Assembly: GCA_902476295.1 (NCBI GenBank) | Contig: CABSDC010000062.1 | Span: 1-14,373 of the forward strand | From: SFTJ01 sp905210415 | GTDB taxonomy: Bacteria > Bacteroidota > Bacteroidia > Bacteroidales > Muribaculaceae | Direction of reading: 5' to 3' | Length of the DNA stretch: 14,373 nucleotides | In this document: positions 1 through 8,169 of the stretch, piece by piece | How positions within the stretch are numbered: the first letter of the stretch is position 1 | Layout of the letters: each line of letters opens with the position of its first letter | The notes under the pieces: generated by a model | Seen by the model: the letters and a program-made list of their open reading frames with translations, nothing else | What the model was told of the DNA's origin: nothing | Database searches by the model: none | Translations under genes and position numbers: made by a program

Positions 1-2124
1 TTGCTTGCCCAAGAACGAGCCGAGCGTCACCACCACGCACGCTATCACATTCACCGTGAGTTGGAATATCACGAAGCGCTGAATGTTCAGGTAGAGCGAC
101 CTACCCCACATCACAGCCTTAACTATGCTTGCAAAACTATTATCAATAATCGTGATGTCGCTTGCCTCCTTAGCCACCGATGTGCCGTCGCCCATCGAAA
201 GTCCCACTTGAGCAGCATTGAGCGCCGGAGCATCGTTTGTACCATCGCCAGTCACTGCCACCACTTCGCCCTGCTTTTGCAGAAGCGACACCAGTCGCTG
301 CTTGTCTTGCGGACGAGCTCTCGACATCACCTTTATTCGCTCGGCGGCCTTCAGTGCCTCATCGTCGGTCATTGCCGCAAACTCAGGGCCCGACACCATC
401 ACCGACTGATCATCATCGGTGATTATACCCACCTGACGACCTATTTCGCGCGCCGTCCCCGGTGTGTCGCCAGTGACAACCTTCACCTGTATGCCTGCCG
501 ACAGACACTCATTGATAGCATTTGGCACATCGGAGCGAATAGGGTCGCTGATTGCCACAATTCCCATAAAGGTCATGTCCTCCACGCACAAGCGACCATC
601 GACAATCGGGTTTTCGCCTTCAGCCAACCGCTTGCAAGCAAAACCCAACGTGCGCATAGCCTTGTGCTGATAGCCAAGCAGATGCTCCCTCACAATGTCG
701 CGAGTCACACCTGCCGCCGTTTCTGAACAATAGTCATACAATATCTCGCTTGCGCCCTTCACATAGAGCATTCGGCAGCCAAGCTGTGAGCTATCCACCA
801 CCGTAGCCATATATTTTCGTTCTGTAGAGAACGCTAATTGCGTTTCCAGCGCAGAAGCCTTGCGCAACGCCAGATAATCGACATCCTGCTGAGCGAGCCA
901 AAGCAAGAGCGCGCCCTCTGTTGGGTTGCCCAACGCCAACAAGCGCCCTGTGGCATCCTCCGAAAGGAATGCAGTGGTATTCACAGCAATACCCTCTTTC
1001 ACCATCTTGCTTGCATCGTCGTCGCCAAGAGCATCGCCACACAAGGCGAAAAACTCTGCGTTGTAGACCTGCATCTGATTTTGCGTGAGCGTGCCGGTCT
1101 TGTCGGTACAAATCACCGTGGCTGCGCCCATTGTTTCGCAGGCATGCATTTTGCGCACCAGATTGTTGTTGAGCAACATGCGGCGCATACTCAGTGCCAG
1201 GCTGAGGGTAACGCTCATCGGCAGACCTTCTGGCACACTCACCACAATCAGTGTCACCGACAGCATCACAGTGGTGAGCATATATTCCACAAATTCAAGC
1301 AGATTCCATGTGTCGTCTACAACAAAATATGAAAACAGTCTGCCCACAAACAACAATGCCGCAGCGCCATATCCAAGCCACGAGATGGTCTTGCCAAGGC
1401 GGTCTAATTGCATCATCAACGGTGTTTTCACGCCATTATCTATCTGAGAAGCAGTGTAAACCTTGCCATATTCGGTGCTGTCGCCCACTCGCGTAACGCG
1501 CATTGTGCAGTGGCCCTCTATCACCGTGGTGCCACGAAACACCTCGTTGGTAGGATATGTAGCCTCACGTTCGGCATCCTCCTTGCGATGCGACTTGCGC
1601 ACCATCGGTTCGCCTGTGAGGGTACTCTCGTTGATGCTAAGCATACTGCTATTGATGAGCTCGCCGTCGGCTGGCACTTCCTCGCCAGTATCGAGCATCA
1701 CCACATCGCCCACCACCAACTGTTGACGTACGATATTGCATACCTTGCCATCGCGCAGTACCTTCACTTTCACCTCATCATTCACCTTATTGAGCAACTC
1801 AAATTTCTTGTTGGCATTCAGTTCCACCAAGAAACCCACCACCGTAGCAAGCAGCACAGCGGTTAAGATGCCCACAGGCTCAAGAAGCGACTGCATGCCC
1901 ATTCCCAAGTGTATCTCATAGCCCGACACACCAAATGAGAGCAACAATGCCACGAGCAAGATTTCAATGAGCGGATCTTTAAATTTCTCTTTCAGAAGTT
2001 TCCATTTCGAGTCGTGTTTTGGCGGAGTAAGCACATTGCTTCCGTATTTCAGACGCGACTGCTCCACCTCGCTTGATGATAAACCCAAGCGACCATTTTC
2101 TTCAATAATACTTTTTTCCTTCAT
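1..2124 (-). CDS. Calcium-type P-type ATPase (P2 family), 3' end outside the window
   Basis: A P-type cation pump that would move Ca2+ (or a related cation) across the inner membrane using ATP. My translation gives 708 uninterrupted residues running off the left edge. Family landmarks in order: actuator TGE at residues 170-172, PEGLP in the fourth membrane helix at 298-302 (the calcium-pump ion-site motif), the phosphorylated aspartate D341 in DKTGT, the nucleotide-binding KGA at 456-458, and TGDGTNDAP from residue 625. Hydrophobic segments near 52-70, 83-101, 248-270 and 285-305 fit helices 1-4, and the visible part ends inside helix 5. Related pumps are usually somewhat under 900 residues, so roughly 170 appear to be missing. 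The ATG at 2124 lies 10 bases after the pyrC stop, so it is probably cotranscribed with pyrC. Calcium specificity is inferred from PEGLP and overall resemblance to PMCA-type pumps; other divalent cations are possible. Confidence 0.93.
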   Translation of the reverse strand, partial: MKEKSIIEENGRLGLSSSEVEQSRLKYGSNVLTPPKHDSKWKLLKEKFKDPLIEILLVALLLSFGVSGYEIHLGMGMQSLLEPVGILTAVLLATVVGFLVELNANKKFELLNKVNDEVKVKVLRDGKVCNIVRQQLVVGDVVMLDTGEEVPADGELINSSMLSINESTLTGEPMVRKSHRKEDAEREATYPTNEVFRGTTVIEGHCTMRVTRVGDSTEYGKVYTASQIDNGVKTPLMMQLDRLGKTISWLGYGAAALLFVGRLFSYFVVDDTWNLLEFVEYMLTTVMLSVTLIVVSVPEGLPMSVTLSLALSMRRMLLNNNLVRKMHACETMGAATVICTDKTGTLTQNQMQVYNAEFFALCGDALGDDDASKMVKEGIAVNTTAFLSEDATGRLLALGNPTEGALLLWLAQQDVDYLALRKASALETQLAFSTERKYMATVVDSSQLGCRMLYVKGASEILYDYCSETAAGVTRDIVREHLLGYQHKAMRTLGFACKRLAEGENPIVDGRLCVEDMTFMGIVAISDPIRSDVPNAINECLSAGIQVKVVTGDTPGTAREIGRQVGIITDDDQSVMVSGPEFAAMTDDEALKAAERIKVMSRARPQDKQRLVSLLQKQGEVVAVTGDGTNDAPALNAAQVGLSMGDGTSVAKEASDITIIDNSFASIVKAVMWGRSLYLNIQRFVIFQLTVNVIACVVVTLGSFLGKQ

Positions 2125-2134
2125 TTCTCTTTTT

Positions 2135-3475
2135 TTACATAAAAAGCAAGCGGCTACCACGCACCGATTCATCCACAACACCATCGCAATAAGCCAGTGC
2201 GCCATTCACATAAGTGCGACGCACACTATGGTGCAATGTTTCACCGGCAAAAGGAGTCCAACCACACTTCGACACCACGTCGGCATCACTCACCACATGG
2301 CCCTCGTCGTCGTGATGCACTACCACCACGTCGGCAAAATATCCCTTGCGCAGATAACCTCTATGCGACACTCTATACAATTCGGCAGGAGCATTGCACA
2401 TTTTTTCCACCACTTGCTGCATGGTGAAGATGCCCTGTTGTGCCATTTCCATCATAGCGAGAAGCGAGTATTGCACCAATGGCATACCCGAAGCGGCCTT
2501 CAATGCGCCACCCTGCTTCTCATTCAGCAAGTGAGGAGCATGGTCGGTTGCCACCACATCGAGGCGACCGTCGCGCAAGGCTTCACGCAATGCTTCGCGA
2601 TCGGCAAGCGTCTTCACGGCAGGATTGCACTTTATGCGGCTGCCCTTAGTGGCATAGTCGGCATCGGCAAACCACAGATGATGCACACACACCTCTGCTG
2701 TAATACGTTTATCCTTCAATGGACGGGAATCGAATAGCGACAATTCTTTGGCTGTGGACAAGTGCAACACATGCAATCGGCTGCCATAGCGCGAAGCAAG
2801 TCCCACGGCTCTCGACGTGCATTCATAGCAAGCCTCGGCGCTGCGTATGAGCGGATGCAAGGCCAATGGCACATCGTCGCCATATTCAAGCTGATAGCGT
2901 TCGCGGTTGGCACGGATTATGGCTTCATCTTCTGAGTGAATAGCGATAATCGCATCCACCTCAGAAAAGAGGCTTTGAAGTGTGGCCTGATTGTCGATGA
3001 GCATATTGCCCGTAGACGAGCCCAAGAATGCCTTCACACCGCACACGCGGCTGAAGTCAACGCGCTTCACCTCGTTGACATTGTCGTTTGTCGCTCCCAT
3101 ATAGAAGCTATAGTTGACGTGCGACACCTCTGCGGCACGAGCATACTTCGCATCGAGCGCCTGCACGGTCACGGTCTGCGGATTGGTGTTTGGCATATCC
3201 ATATACGAGGTCACACCGCCCACAAGCGCTGCACGCGACTCGCTCTCGATGTCGGCCTTGTGAGTAAGACCCGGTTCGCGGAAATGCACTTGGTCGTCAA
3301 TCGCGCCAGGCAAAATATAGTCGCCTGCCACATCCACGCGGTCGTTGGCGTCAGCCATCAACTGCTCTGTTGGCTCGCCAAAGCCCACTTCTGCAATTCG
3401 TTCACCCCTGATGGCCACGTAGCCCTTTGCCACCTTGCCCTCATTCACCAAAAGTCCGTTGTATAACAATATCAT
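2135..3475 (-). CDS. pyrC: Dihydroorotase
   Basis: Catalyses reversible cyclisation of N-carbamoyl-L-aspartate to dihydroorotate, the third step of de novo pyrimidine synthesis, in the cytoplasm. The 446-residue protein has the amidohydrolase metal motif DQVHFREPG (H64, R66), K148 in GVKAFLGSSTGNM (the position of the metal-bridging lysine), H180 in AIHSEDE, H238 in LHVLHLS, and D311 in ATDHAPH, which supplies the catalytic aspartate. Length and motifs fit the class I, multifunctional-type dihydroorotases of Bacteroidota rather than the shorter E. coli form. The start at 3475 is supported by a purine-rich GGGGAGGACGAAGG just upstream, unusual in a window where most genes lack a Shine-Dalgarno. 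It sits 108 bases behind the glycosyltransferase and 10 bases ahead of the ATPase. I found no TAnnTTTG promoter in the 108-base gap, so it probably depends on readthrough from the glycosyltransferase promoter. Confidence 0.95.
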   Translation of the reverse strand: MILLYNGLLVNEGKVAKGYVAIRGERIAEVGFGEPTEQLMADANDRVDVAGDYILPGAIDDQVHFREPGLTHKADIESESRAALVGGVTSYMDMPNTNPQTVTVQALDAKYARAAEVSHVNYSFYMGATNDNVNEVKRVDFSRVCGVKAFLGSSTGNMLIDNQATLQSLFSEVDAIIAIHSEDEAIIRANRERYQLEYGDDVPLALHPLIRSAEACYECTSRAVGLASRYGSRLHVLHLSTAKELSLFDSRPLKDKRITAEVCVHHLWFADADYATKGSRIKCNPAVKTLADREALREALRDGRLDVVATDHAPHLLNEKQGGALKAASGMPLVQYSLLAMMEMAQQGIFTMQQVVEKMCNAPAELYRVSHRGYLRKGYFADVVVVHHDDEGHVVSDADVVSKCGWTPFAGETLHHSVRRTYVNGALAYCDGVVDESVRGSRLLFM

Positions 3476-3521
3476 CCTTCGTCCTCCCCAAGAAAAGTTT
3501 TTGGAAGTTGATTAAATTATA

Positions 3522-3553
3522 AAAAGGCCATCTAATGCCATTTTTTTCAGGTA
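3522..3553 (-). terminator. Possible weak terminator or attenuator between glycosyltransferase and pyrC
   Basis: A short imperfect stem (GGC/GCC plus AT/AT, one bulged base) is flanked by an A run on one side and a T run on the other, so it could act on either strand. It lies between two genes that otherwise look cotranscribed and may only partly reduce readthrough. The stem is short, so this is tentative. Confidence 0.3.
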
Positions 3554-3583
3554 CCAGAAAGCCTTTTCTTATCTTTTTCTGTA

Positions 3584-4324
3584 TTATTCGTTGCGATGAA
3601 ATTTGTTGAATATGCTTCGCATCTTCAGTTTTATCACACCAAAGAAAGCCTCACCAAATATGCTTGTATTCATCTTGCTCGTTCCAAGCACTCGGTTCAC
3701 GAAGATAATAGGCACTTCCTTAATCTTAAACCCAAGCTTATAAGCCGTAAACTTCATCTCTATCTGGAATGCGTAGCCCTTAAATTCCACCTCGTCGAAG
3801 CGGATTGCCGCAAGCACTCTGCGGTTGTAGCACACAAAACCGGCAGTAGTGTCGCGCACACTCATTCCTGTCACGATTCTCACATACGCCGATGCGTAAT
3901 ACGACATCAGCACTCGGCCCATTGGCCAATTCACCACGTTCACGCCTGAGATGTAACGCGAACCCACCGACACGTCGGCACCACCCTCAGCACAAGCCTT
4001 ATATAGCGGCACGAGGTCTTCAGGGCGATGCGAGAAATCGGCATCCATCTCTATCACATATTCATAGCCGTGCTCAAGCGCCCACTTAAAACCTGCTATA
4101 TAGGCAGTGCCCAAGCCTTGCTTGCCCGCACGCTTCACAATATTGATTCTATCTGGGATTTCCTTTATCAAGCCCTCCACGATAGCGGCAGTGCCGTCGG
4201 GAGAATTGTCATCAATCACAAGGATGTCGAAATTATGTTCGAGACCAAGAACTGCGTGTATAATATTGCTGATGTTCTCCTTCTCGTTGTAGGTAGGTAT
4301 GATTACAATGCTGTCGCTCTTCAT
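3584..4324 (-). CDS. Polyprenol-phosphate mannose synthase-like glycosyltransferase (GT2)
   Basis: A family 2 glycosyltransferase of the DPM1 / polyprenol monophosphomannose synthase group. It would transfer a sugar, probably mannose from GDP-mannose, onto a polyprenyl phosphate at the cytoplasmic face of the inner membrane. Motifs, numbered from the GTG discussed below: PTYNEKENI (13-21), IDDNSPDGT (40-48) and EMDADFSH with the metal-binding DAD at 97-99. There is no membrane segment after the catalytic domain, so this is the short soluble or peripheral form. I take the ATG at 4324 as the start (MKSDSIVIIPTYNEK); a GTG three codons upstream at 4333 is also open. It is the first gene of the leftward cluster with pyrC and the ATPase. 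A -7-like element lies about 45 bases upstream. The sugar and the acceptor pathway are inferred from the family only. Confidence 0.9.
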   Translation of the reverse strand: MKSDSIVIIPTYNEKENISNIIHAVLGLEHNFDILVIDDNSPDGTAAIVEGLIKEIPDRINIVKRAGKQGLGTAYIAGFKWALEHGYEYVIEMDADFSHRPEDLVPLYKACAEGGADVSVGSRYISGVNVVNWPMGRVLMSYYASAYVRIVTGMSVRDTTAGFVCYNRRVLAAIRFDEVEFKGYAFQIEMKFTAYKLGFKIKEVPIIFVNRVLGTSKMNTSIFGEAFFGVIKLKMRSIFNKFHRNE

Positions 4325-4370
4325 AACCGTCACTCTGATATTATTTTTTCGTAATCTTTTTAATAGAAAA

Positions 4371-4378
4371 CAAAATTA
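4371..4378 (-). promoter_or_regulatory. Putative Bacteroidota -7 element for the glycosyltransferase operon
   Basis: Read on the minus strand, TAATTTTG matches TAnnTTTG and would place transcription start about 40 bases before the ATG at 4324. The nearest upstream TTG is 16 bases away, and another is further out, so the -33 spacing is not ideal. It is the only good candidate ahead of this gene. Confidence 0.5.
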
Positions 4379-4457
4379 CGAAATATTTTGCTCACAACCC
4401 CCAAGTTTTTCGTTAAAACCCGTAAATATCCCAGCAAAAATTCTCAACGTCGGTTAT

Positions 4458-4518
4458 TTATCCTAATTCGGGCATTATGGCTTGGCAGGACTTCGGAATT
4501 TTAGAAGCGCAGATTTTG
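4458..4518 (+). repeat. 61 bp dispersed repeat, copy 1
   Basis: Aligns without gaps to the reverse complement of 13210-13270, with 49 of 61 positions identical by hand count. The best-conserved blocks are CTAATTCGG/CCAATTCGG, GGCTTGG, TTCGGAATT and GCAGATTTTG. It begins with one of the six copies of the CCCAATTCGGTCATT-like motif seen in this window. No gene is convincing here. The short reading frames overlapping it on both strands lack recognisable domains. Confidence 0.65.
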
Positions 4519-4957
4519 ATTGCGGTCGCTGCCACCATCGCGAATAATATGCTTAGCCGTCGTTTCATGGTTGCGGTGTTGTTGGTTTCGGGGCGCCTGC
4601 TGTGGGCAGGGGCGCCCGAAAACGGTTTACATCCGCAAGTTACTAATATTATTCGGTTTACCAAATAGTTGGCGGGGAAATTTGTGTGATTCGGAGGACG
4701 GAGGGCTTGGGAGCGGGGGACGCGTACATTCAGCACGCCGAGGGGGTGTGGAGGGGGATATGCCGCTCATCAAACAATTTCGCTTCGCGTCATAAGTTTG
4801 ATGCTAAACATAAGGCAACGTCTCCGACGTTGCTGTATCGGGAGTCGAAATAATCTGATTAATCTGCGGGCATCTGCGTGAAAGGGAACCGCAAACAATG
4901 TGATGACGTCAGTTAGAGCGGTTTCGCTAAGGTATTACGCCCTTAAAAAGCCAACAA
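4519..4957. other. Intergenic stretch with hairpins and repeat-like sequence; no convincing gene
   Basis: Short frames exist on both strands (for example plus 4477-4668 and minus 4458-4736), but none has a family signature and they overlap each other. Visible structures are an imperfect GC-rich inverted repeat at 4586-4621 built on GGCGCC arms, an inverted pair CATCAAAC/GTTTGATG around 4768-4803, a perfect short hairpin at 4815-4833, and three spaced ATCTG repeats around 4855-4880. G-rich plus-strand text at 4690-4760 differs from the AT-rich neighbours. This looks like accumulated intergenic repeat debris, but I cannot confirm that without a genome search. Confidence 0.5.
4815..4833. repeat. 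Perfect 8 bp inverted repeat with 3-base loop
   Basis: GCAACGTC, then TCC, then GACGTTGC. No T run follows on either strand, so it is not a classic terminator. It resembles a small palindromic intergenic repeat. Whether it recurs in the genome cannot be seen here. Confidence 0.55.
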
Positions 4958-4986
4958 AGCCTTGCTCGAATTACTCAAGCAAGGCT
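4958..4986 (-). terminator. Intrinsic terminator of the hexosaminidase gene
   Basis: Read on the minus strand, GCCTTGCTTG pairs with CGAGCAAGGC (ten pairs, one of them G-U) around a 7-base loop. The stem is followed by TTTGTTGGCTTTTT. It begins 29 bases after the stop codon at 5016-5018, in the right place and orientation to end the hexosaminidase transcript. Confidence 0.8.
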
Positions 4987-5015
4987 CTATCTTCTTTATT
5001 CCAAAAATTTGGGGA

Positions 5016-7514
5016 TTATTTCACCTCAAGGCGTGTAGCCACACTTTGCTTCCCCAAATAGAAGGCTTTCACCTTTATCAGCGTAACGCCTTGTGGCACG
5101 TTGACTGGCGCTGTCCACTGAGCAGATTGCTCGGTTGGTTCAGAGCCGTCGGTGGTGTAGCGCACCACCATGTCGGGATATGGAGTGTTCACTTTGAGCA
5201 TACCATTCTCTACCACTGCGCCTGGTTGAGCAACGTGGAAACTTGATCCTGTAGCACTCAAGTGAGGCAACTCACGCATACCGATGCGCAGGTTGTAGTT
5301 GGCGCGGGCCTTGCGATACTTAGCCATATCGAGTGCGCCTTCGCCCCAGTCGGGACGCGCATTCCATGCACGTTCCACAAGACCGAAAATCTTAGGGAAC
5401 ACGTATTCCTGCACCATCGAATAGTTGCGAATGGTCTCTGACCACAATTGTGCCTGAAGACCAAGGATGCAGTCTTCGCGCTGCAATTTTGGTTTGCCAA
5501 TATCGGCTTTAGCGAGGTCTTTGCGAGAACCATCGTAATTGATTTGAGCCGAGCGATAGATATTGAATGGCAATGTTTCCCAACTAAGTATTTCATCCAC
5601 GCAACCACCCCAAGTGAGTCCGTTCTCGTTTTCGTGAGGACGATACACAAGGTCGAGATATAGGTTGTTGACATTCGACAATATCACAGGCAGGCCACGA
5701 TTAGCGAAACTATATGCAATGGTGTCGCGAGCACCGATTGTGCTCCACACGTTCACACCGGCAAGCATTGGCAAAACCTCCTTGTTGTAAACCTCGCCAT
5801 GATTGAGCGATACTTCTTGCCAACCCTCAACCTTGATGTCGCGTTCTTTGAGCCATCTTGAGATTGTGAGGAAGAAGTGCTCTGCCACGTCGCGCTCGGT
5901 GGTATAGCCGTTTTCCTTCATCAACTCCTTGACCTTTGGAGAGTGATTCCAGCAACCTCCAGCCACCTCATCGCCACCAAGGTGAAGCACATCAAGGCGC
6001 AAACCGGCATCGGTATACATCTTTTGCAACTCACTCACCACCTTCATGAGCATTCGGTAAGTGCCCGGTTCTGCCACATTGAGCACATTGTCCTTGAATC
6101 CCTGCGCCGACTCAAACACACCGGCATCATCAAGGTCGAAGTTGCGATAGTAGTTGGCCTTTTCCTTGTCAATGTCCTTATACTTCTTATAACGATAGCG
6201 CATAGCCACGATGGCAGCACGCGCATGACCTGGAGTCTCAACTTCTGGGATAATCTTCACGTCGCGCTCGTGAGCGTACTTCAGCAGATTCACAAATTGG
6301 TCACGAGTGATATATCCATTGGCAGGAGCAAGGCCGTCGTCAGGATTGCCAGTACCAGCATAAGTCTGCATCAAGAAGCCTGCCTCATAATCGTTGAGCG
6401 TAAAACCCTTACGGGCGCCCACTTCGGTGAGTTCTGGCAAACCAGGAATTTCCAGGCGCCAAGCCTCATCGTCGCAGAAGTGCAATTGGAAAGAATTCAC
6501 CTTATATTCAGCCAGACGATCGATGAAATCGAGCAATTCAGGGTAAGTAGTATAGTTGCGCGAGATGTCGAGCATCATACCTCTGTAGTGGAAATCAGGA
6601 TAGTCGTCAACCACAGCGCAAGGCAAATTTTCGAGGCCGTGGCGTTCGATCACAGCAGCAAGAGTCTTCACTCCATTGAGCACTGCAGTGGCAGATTGAC
6701 CAGCAATAGTGATTGACTTTCGCTCAACGCTCAATTGATAATACTCATAGTTTTTGCTTATCGTAGGGCGGATTTCAAGCACAATCTTATACTTTGCTTT
6801 TTCTACAGCATTCACGCCCACCTTCTTCAAGCGTCCGATGAGATATTTTTTCGCGTTTTCGAGATACTGACCCTTGTTAACAACCTCCACGCTATTAGGT
6901 ATGCTCACGATGTCGCCCTTAGCGTTGAGCACTATCTGCTTAGGAGTAGGGAAAATATCATAAGCCGTGCCTACGTTTCCAAAATCCTCTGGATTAGAGA
7001 TAGCATTTTCGGCATACATATATTTGCCATCGGGATAGTTCACCATATTGCTAACGTTAAACTGGTTGGGCGATTGCAACGGAGTGATTTCCACAGCCAC
7101 AGGCAAAGCCTTATCGCTACCGGCAGGCACGAAGTGCATACCGTCTGGCTTATCGCTGATGTTGCGGAAATTACCGCCACTCACCATATTCACAGTCATC
7201 GATTCGCCAGGTTGTAGCGTCTTGTATGCTGCGTTAGGAGTAAGGCACACATAGTTATAATTGGTCACAGGCTTGATGTCCAAGGCCTGTCCTTCAGCCA
7301 TATTTATAACGTTAGAGAATTTGTTGTAATACAACGCCCAACCGCCTTCAAGCGGTTTGTCGCTCACATTAGTGATAGTGAACGATGATGTGTAGGTGCG
7401 TTTTTGGTTCTCACCCATTGCCCACTTCACTTTCACAGGGCATTGCTGAGCCACCGCCACTGTTGTTGCAACGAGGCAAAACAATGCAAAAAGAATAATT
7501 TTTTTCAATCTCAT
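5016..7514 (-). CDS. Secreted beta-N-acetylhexosaminidase, glycoside hydrolase family 20
   Basis: Releases terminal beta-linked GlcNAc or GalNAc from glycans in the periplasm or at the cell surface by the GH20 substrate-assisted mechanism. The 832-residue product starts at the ATG at 7514: MRLKKIILFALFCLVATT gives a basic, then hydrophobic signal peptide with likely cleavage near AVA-QQ. The frame stays open 19 codons upstream, but that extension is charged and would bury the signal. Domain order: chitobiase-type N-terminal carbohydrate-binding-like domain (about 25-145), GH20b-like alpha/beta domain (about 185-305), GH20 barrel (about 308-715) with HLGGDE at 511-516, where D515 and E516 are the catalytic pair, aromatic residues such as W565 and W590 in the sugar pocket region, and a C-terminal chitobiase-like beta domain (about 765-832) containing YTTDGSEPT. 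It is monocistronic, with its own promoter and terminator. Targets such as mucin or host N-glycans are plausible but inferred. Confidence 0.95.
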   Translation of the reverse strand: MRLKKIILFALFCLVATTVAVAQQCPVKVKWAMGENQKRTYTSSFTITNVSDKPLEGGWALYYNKFSNVINMAEGQALDIKPVTNYNYVCLTPNAAYKTLQPGESMTVNMVSGGNFRNISDKPDGMHFVPAGSDKALPVAVEITPLQSPNQFNVSNMVNYPDGKYMYAENAISNPEDFGNVGTAYDIFPTPKQIVLNAKGDIVSIPNSVEVVNKGQYLENAKKYLIGRLKKVGVNAVEKAKYKIVLEIRPTISKNYEYYQLSVERKSITIAGQSATAVLNGVKTLAAVIERHGLENLPCAVVDDYPDFHYRGMMLDISRNYTTYPELLDFIDRLAEYKVNSFQLHFCDDEAWRLEIPGLPELTEVGARKGFTLNDYEAGFLMQTYAGTGNPDDGLAPANGYITRDQFVNLLKYAHERDVKIIPEVETPGHARAAIVAMRYRYKKYKDIDKEKANYYRNFDLDDAGVFESAQGFKDNVLNVAEPGTYRMLMKVVSELQKMYTDAGLRLDVLHLGGDEVAGGCWNHSPKVKELMKENGYTTERDVAEHFFLTISRWLKERDIKVEGWQEVSLNHGEVYNKEVLPMLAGVNVWSTIGARDTIAYSFANRGLPVILSNVNNLYLDLVYRPHENENGLTWGGCVDEILSWETLPFNIYRSAQINYDGSRKDLAKADIGKPKLQREDCILGLQAQLWSETIRNYSMVQEYVFPKIFGLVERAWNARPDWGEGALDMAKYRKARANYNLRIGMRELPHLSATGSSFHVAQPGAVVENGMLKVNTPYPDMVVRYTTDGSEPTEQSAQWTAPVNVPQGVTLIKVKAFYLGKQSVATRLEVK

Positions 7515-7548
7515 AGGTTTACGTTTAATAACTAACAATTTACGTCTA

Positions 7549-7578
7549 CAAATATAATCAATGTTCGCCACTTTTCAA
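7549..7578 (-). promoter_or_regulatory. Bacteroidota-type promoter of the hexosaminidase gene
   Basis: On the minus strand a TTG (7576-7578) is followed by exactly 19 bases and then TATATTTG (7549-7556), a full match to TAnnTTTG. Transcription would begin near 7540, giving a leader of about 25-30 bases before the ATG at 7514. It is one of the two best-formed promoters in the window. Confidence 0.8.
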
Positions 7579-7641
7579 GCCACCACGCCCCGTCTTCTCT
7601 TATCAGCTATGAGAAAATGTCGTGGTCATGTGCTATAGCAT

Positions 7642-8151
7642 TTATTGATTCTCTTTTTGGAGGATGTCGCTGAGCAGGGCATCGCAAGCATCCTCAAGCA
7701 GGTCAAGGACCAATTCGAAGCCCTCTGCACCCTCATAATATGGGTCTGGCACATAATCGTAGTGCTGATAGCGACGAATGTATTTTCCCATCATCACTAT
7801 CTTGCGACCTTCCTCCACAGTGGCAGCCATCTGCATCAGGTTGCGGCGGTTGCCCTCATCCATTGCCACTATGTAGTCGAAGTCATCAAAGTCGCTGCTT
7901 GTGATGCGTCGAGCTCGATGGGTGAGATTATAGCCTCTTTTGCTGGCATGGTGACGCATTCTTGCGTCGGGCAAATCGCCAGCATGACCGCCATAAGTGC
8001 CAGCCGAATCAAGATAGAACGCATCGGTAAGCCCACGATCGTCAATCATCGCCTGCATCACGCCCTGAGCAGCCGGAGAGCGGCATATATTGCCCAGACA
8101 CACCATCAAAACCTTTATTTTACCTCGTTTATCGCTATTTATCGTATTCAT
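7642..8151 (-). CDS. Low-molecular-weight protein tyrosine phosphatase
   Basis: A cytoplasmic phosphatase that removes phosphate from phosphotyrosine, or in some relatives phosphoarginine, through a cysteinyl-phosphate intermediate. The 169-residue protein has the P-loop CLGNICRSP, with nucleophile C18 and R24, and the general-acid loop DPYYEG with D136. A basic N-terminal stretch of about ten residues precedes the conserved core. The ATG at 8149-8151 is 18 bases after the lpxB stop, so the two genes are probably one transcript. In other bacteria such enzymes often control tyrosine kinases of capsule or exopolysaccharide export. No kinase is visible here, so the substrate is unknown. I see no strong terminator after the stop: the 127-base gap holds a perfect palindrome TGCTATAGCA (7631-7640) and the next gene's promoter. 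Confidence 0.93.
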   Translation of the reverse strand: MNTINSDKRGKIKVLMVCLGNICRSPAAQGVMQAMIDDRGLTDAFYLDSAGTYGGHAGDLPDARMRHHASKRGYNLTHRARRITSSDFDDFDYIVAMDEGNRRNLMQMAATVEEGRKIVMMGKYIRRYQHYDYVPDPYYEGAEGFELVLDLLEDACDALLSDILQKENQ

Positions 8152-8169
8152 ATTTTAGTCTTAAAAAAA

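Noticed and set aside
791..1111. 106-codon minus-strand frame inside the ATPase gene
   Set aside because: It is out of frame with the uninterrupted ATPase translation and has no family signature.
4477..4668. 63-codon plus-strand frame (MAWQDFGILEAQ...) and overlapping 92-codon minus-strand frame
   Set aside because: No recognisable domain, the two frames overlap on opposite strands, and the region is rich in inverted and dispersed repeats. I treat both as chance frames in repeat-derived DNA.
4904..4911. Palindrome TGACGTCA
   Set aside because: An isolated 8-base palindrome in a long gap, with no second copy or promoter context; consistent with chance.
7631..7640. Palindrome TGCTATAGCA after the phosphatase stop
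   Set aside because: It has no loop and no T run, so it is not a terminator, and no second copy suggests an operator.
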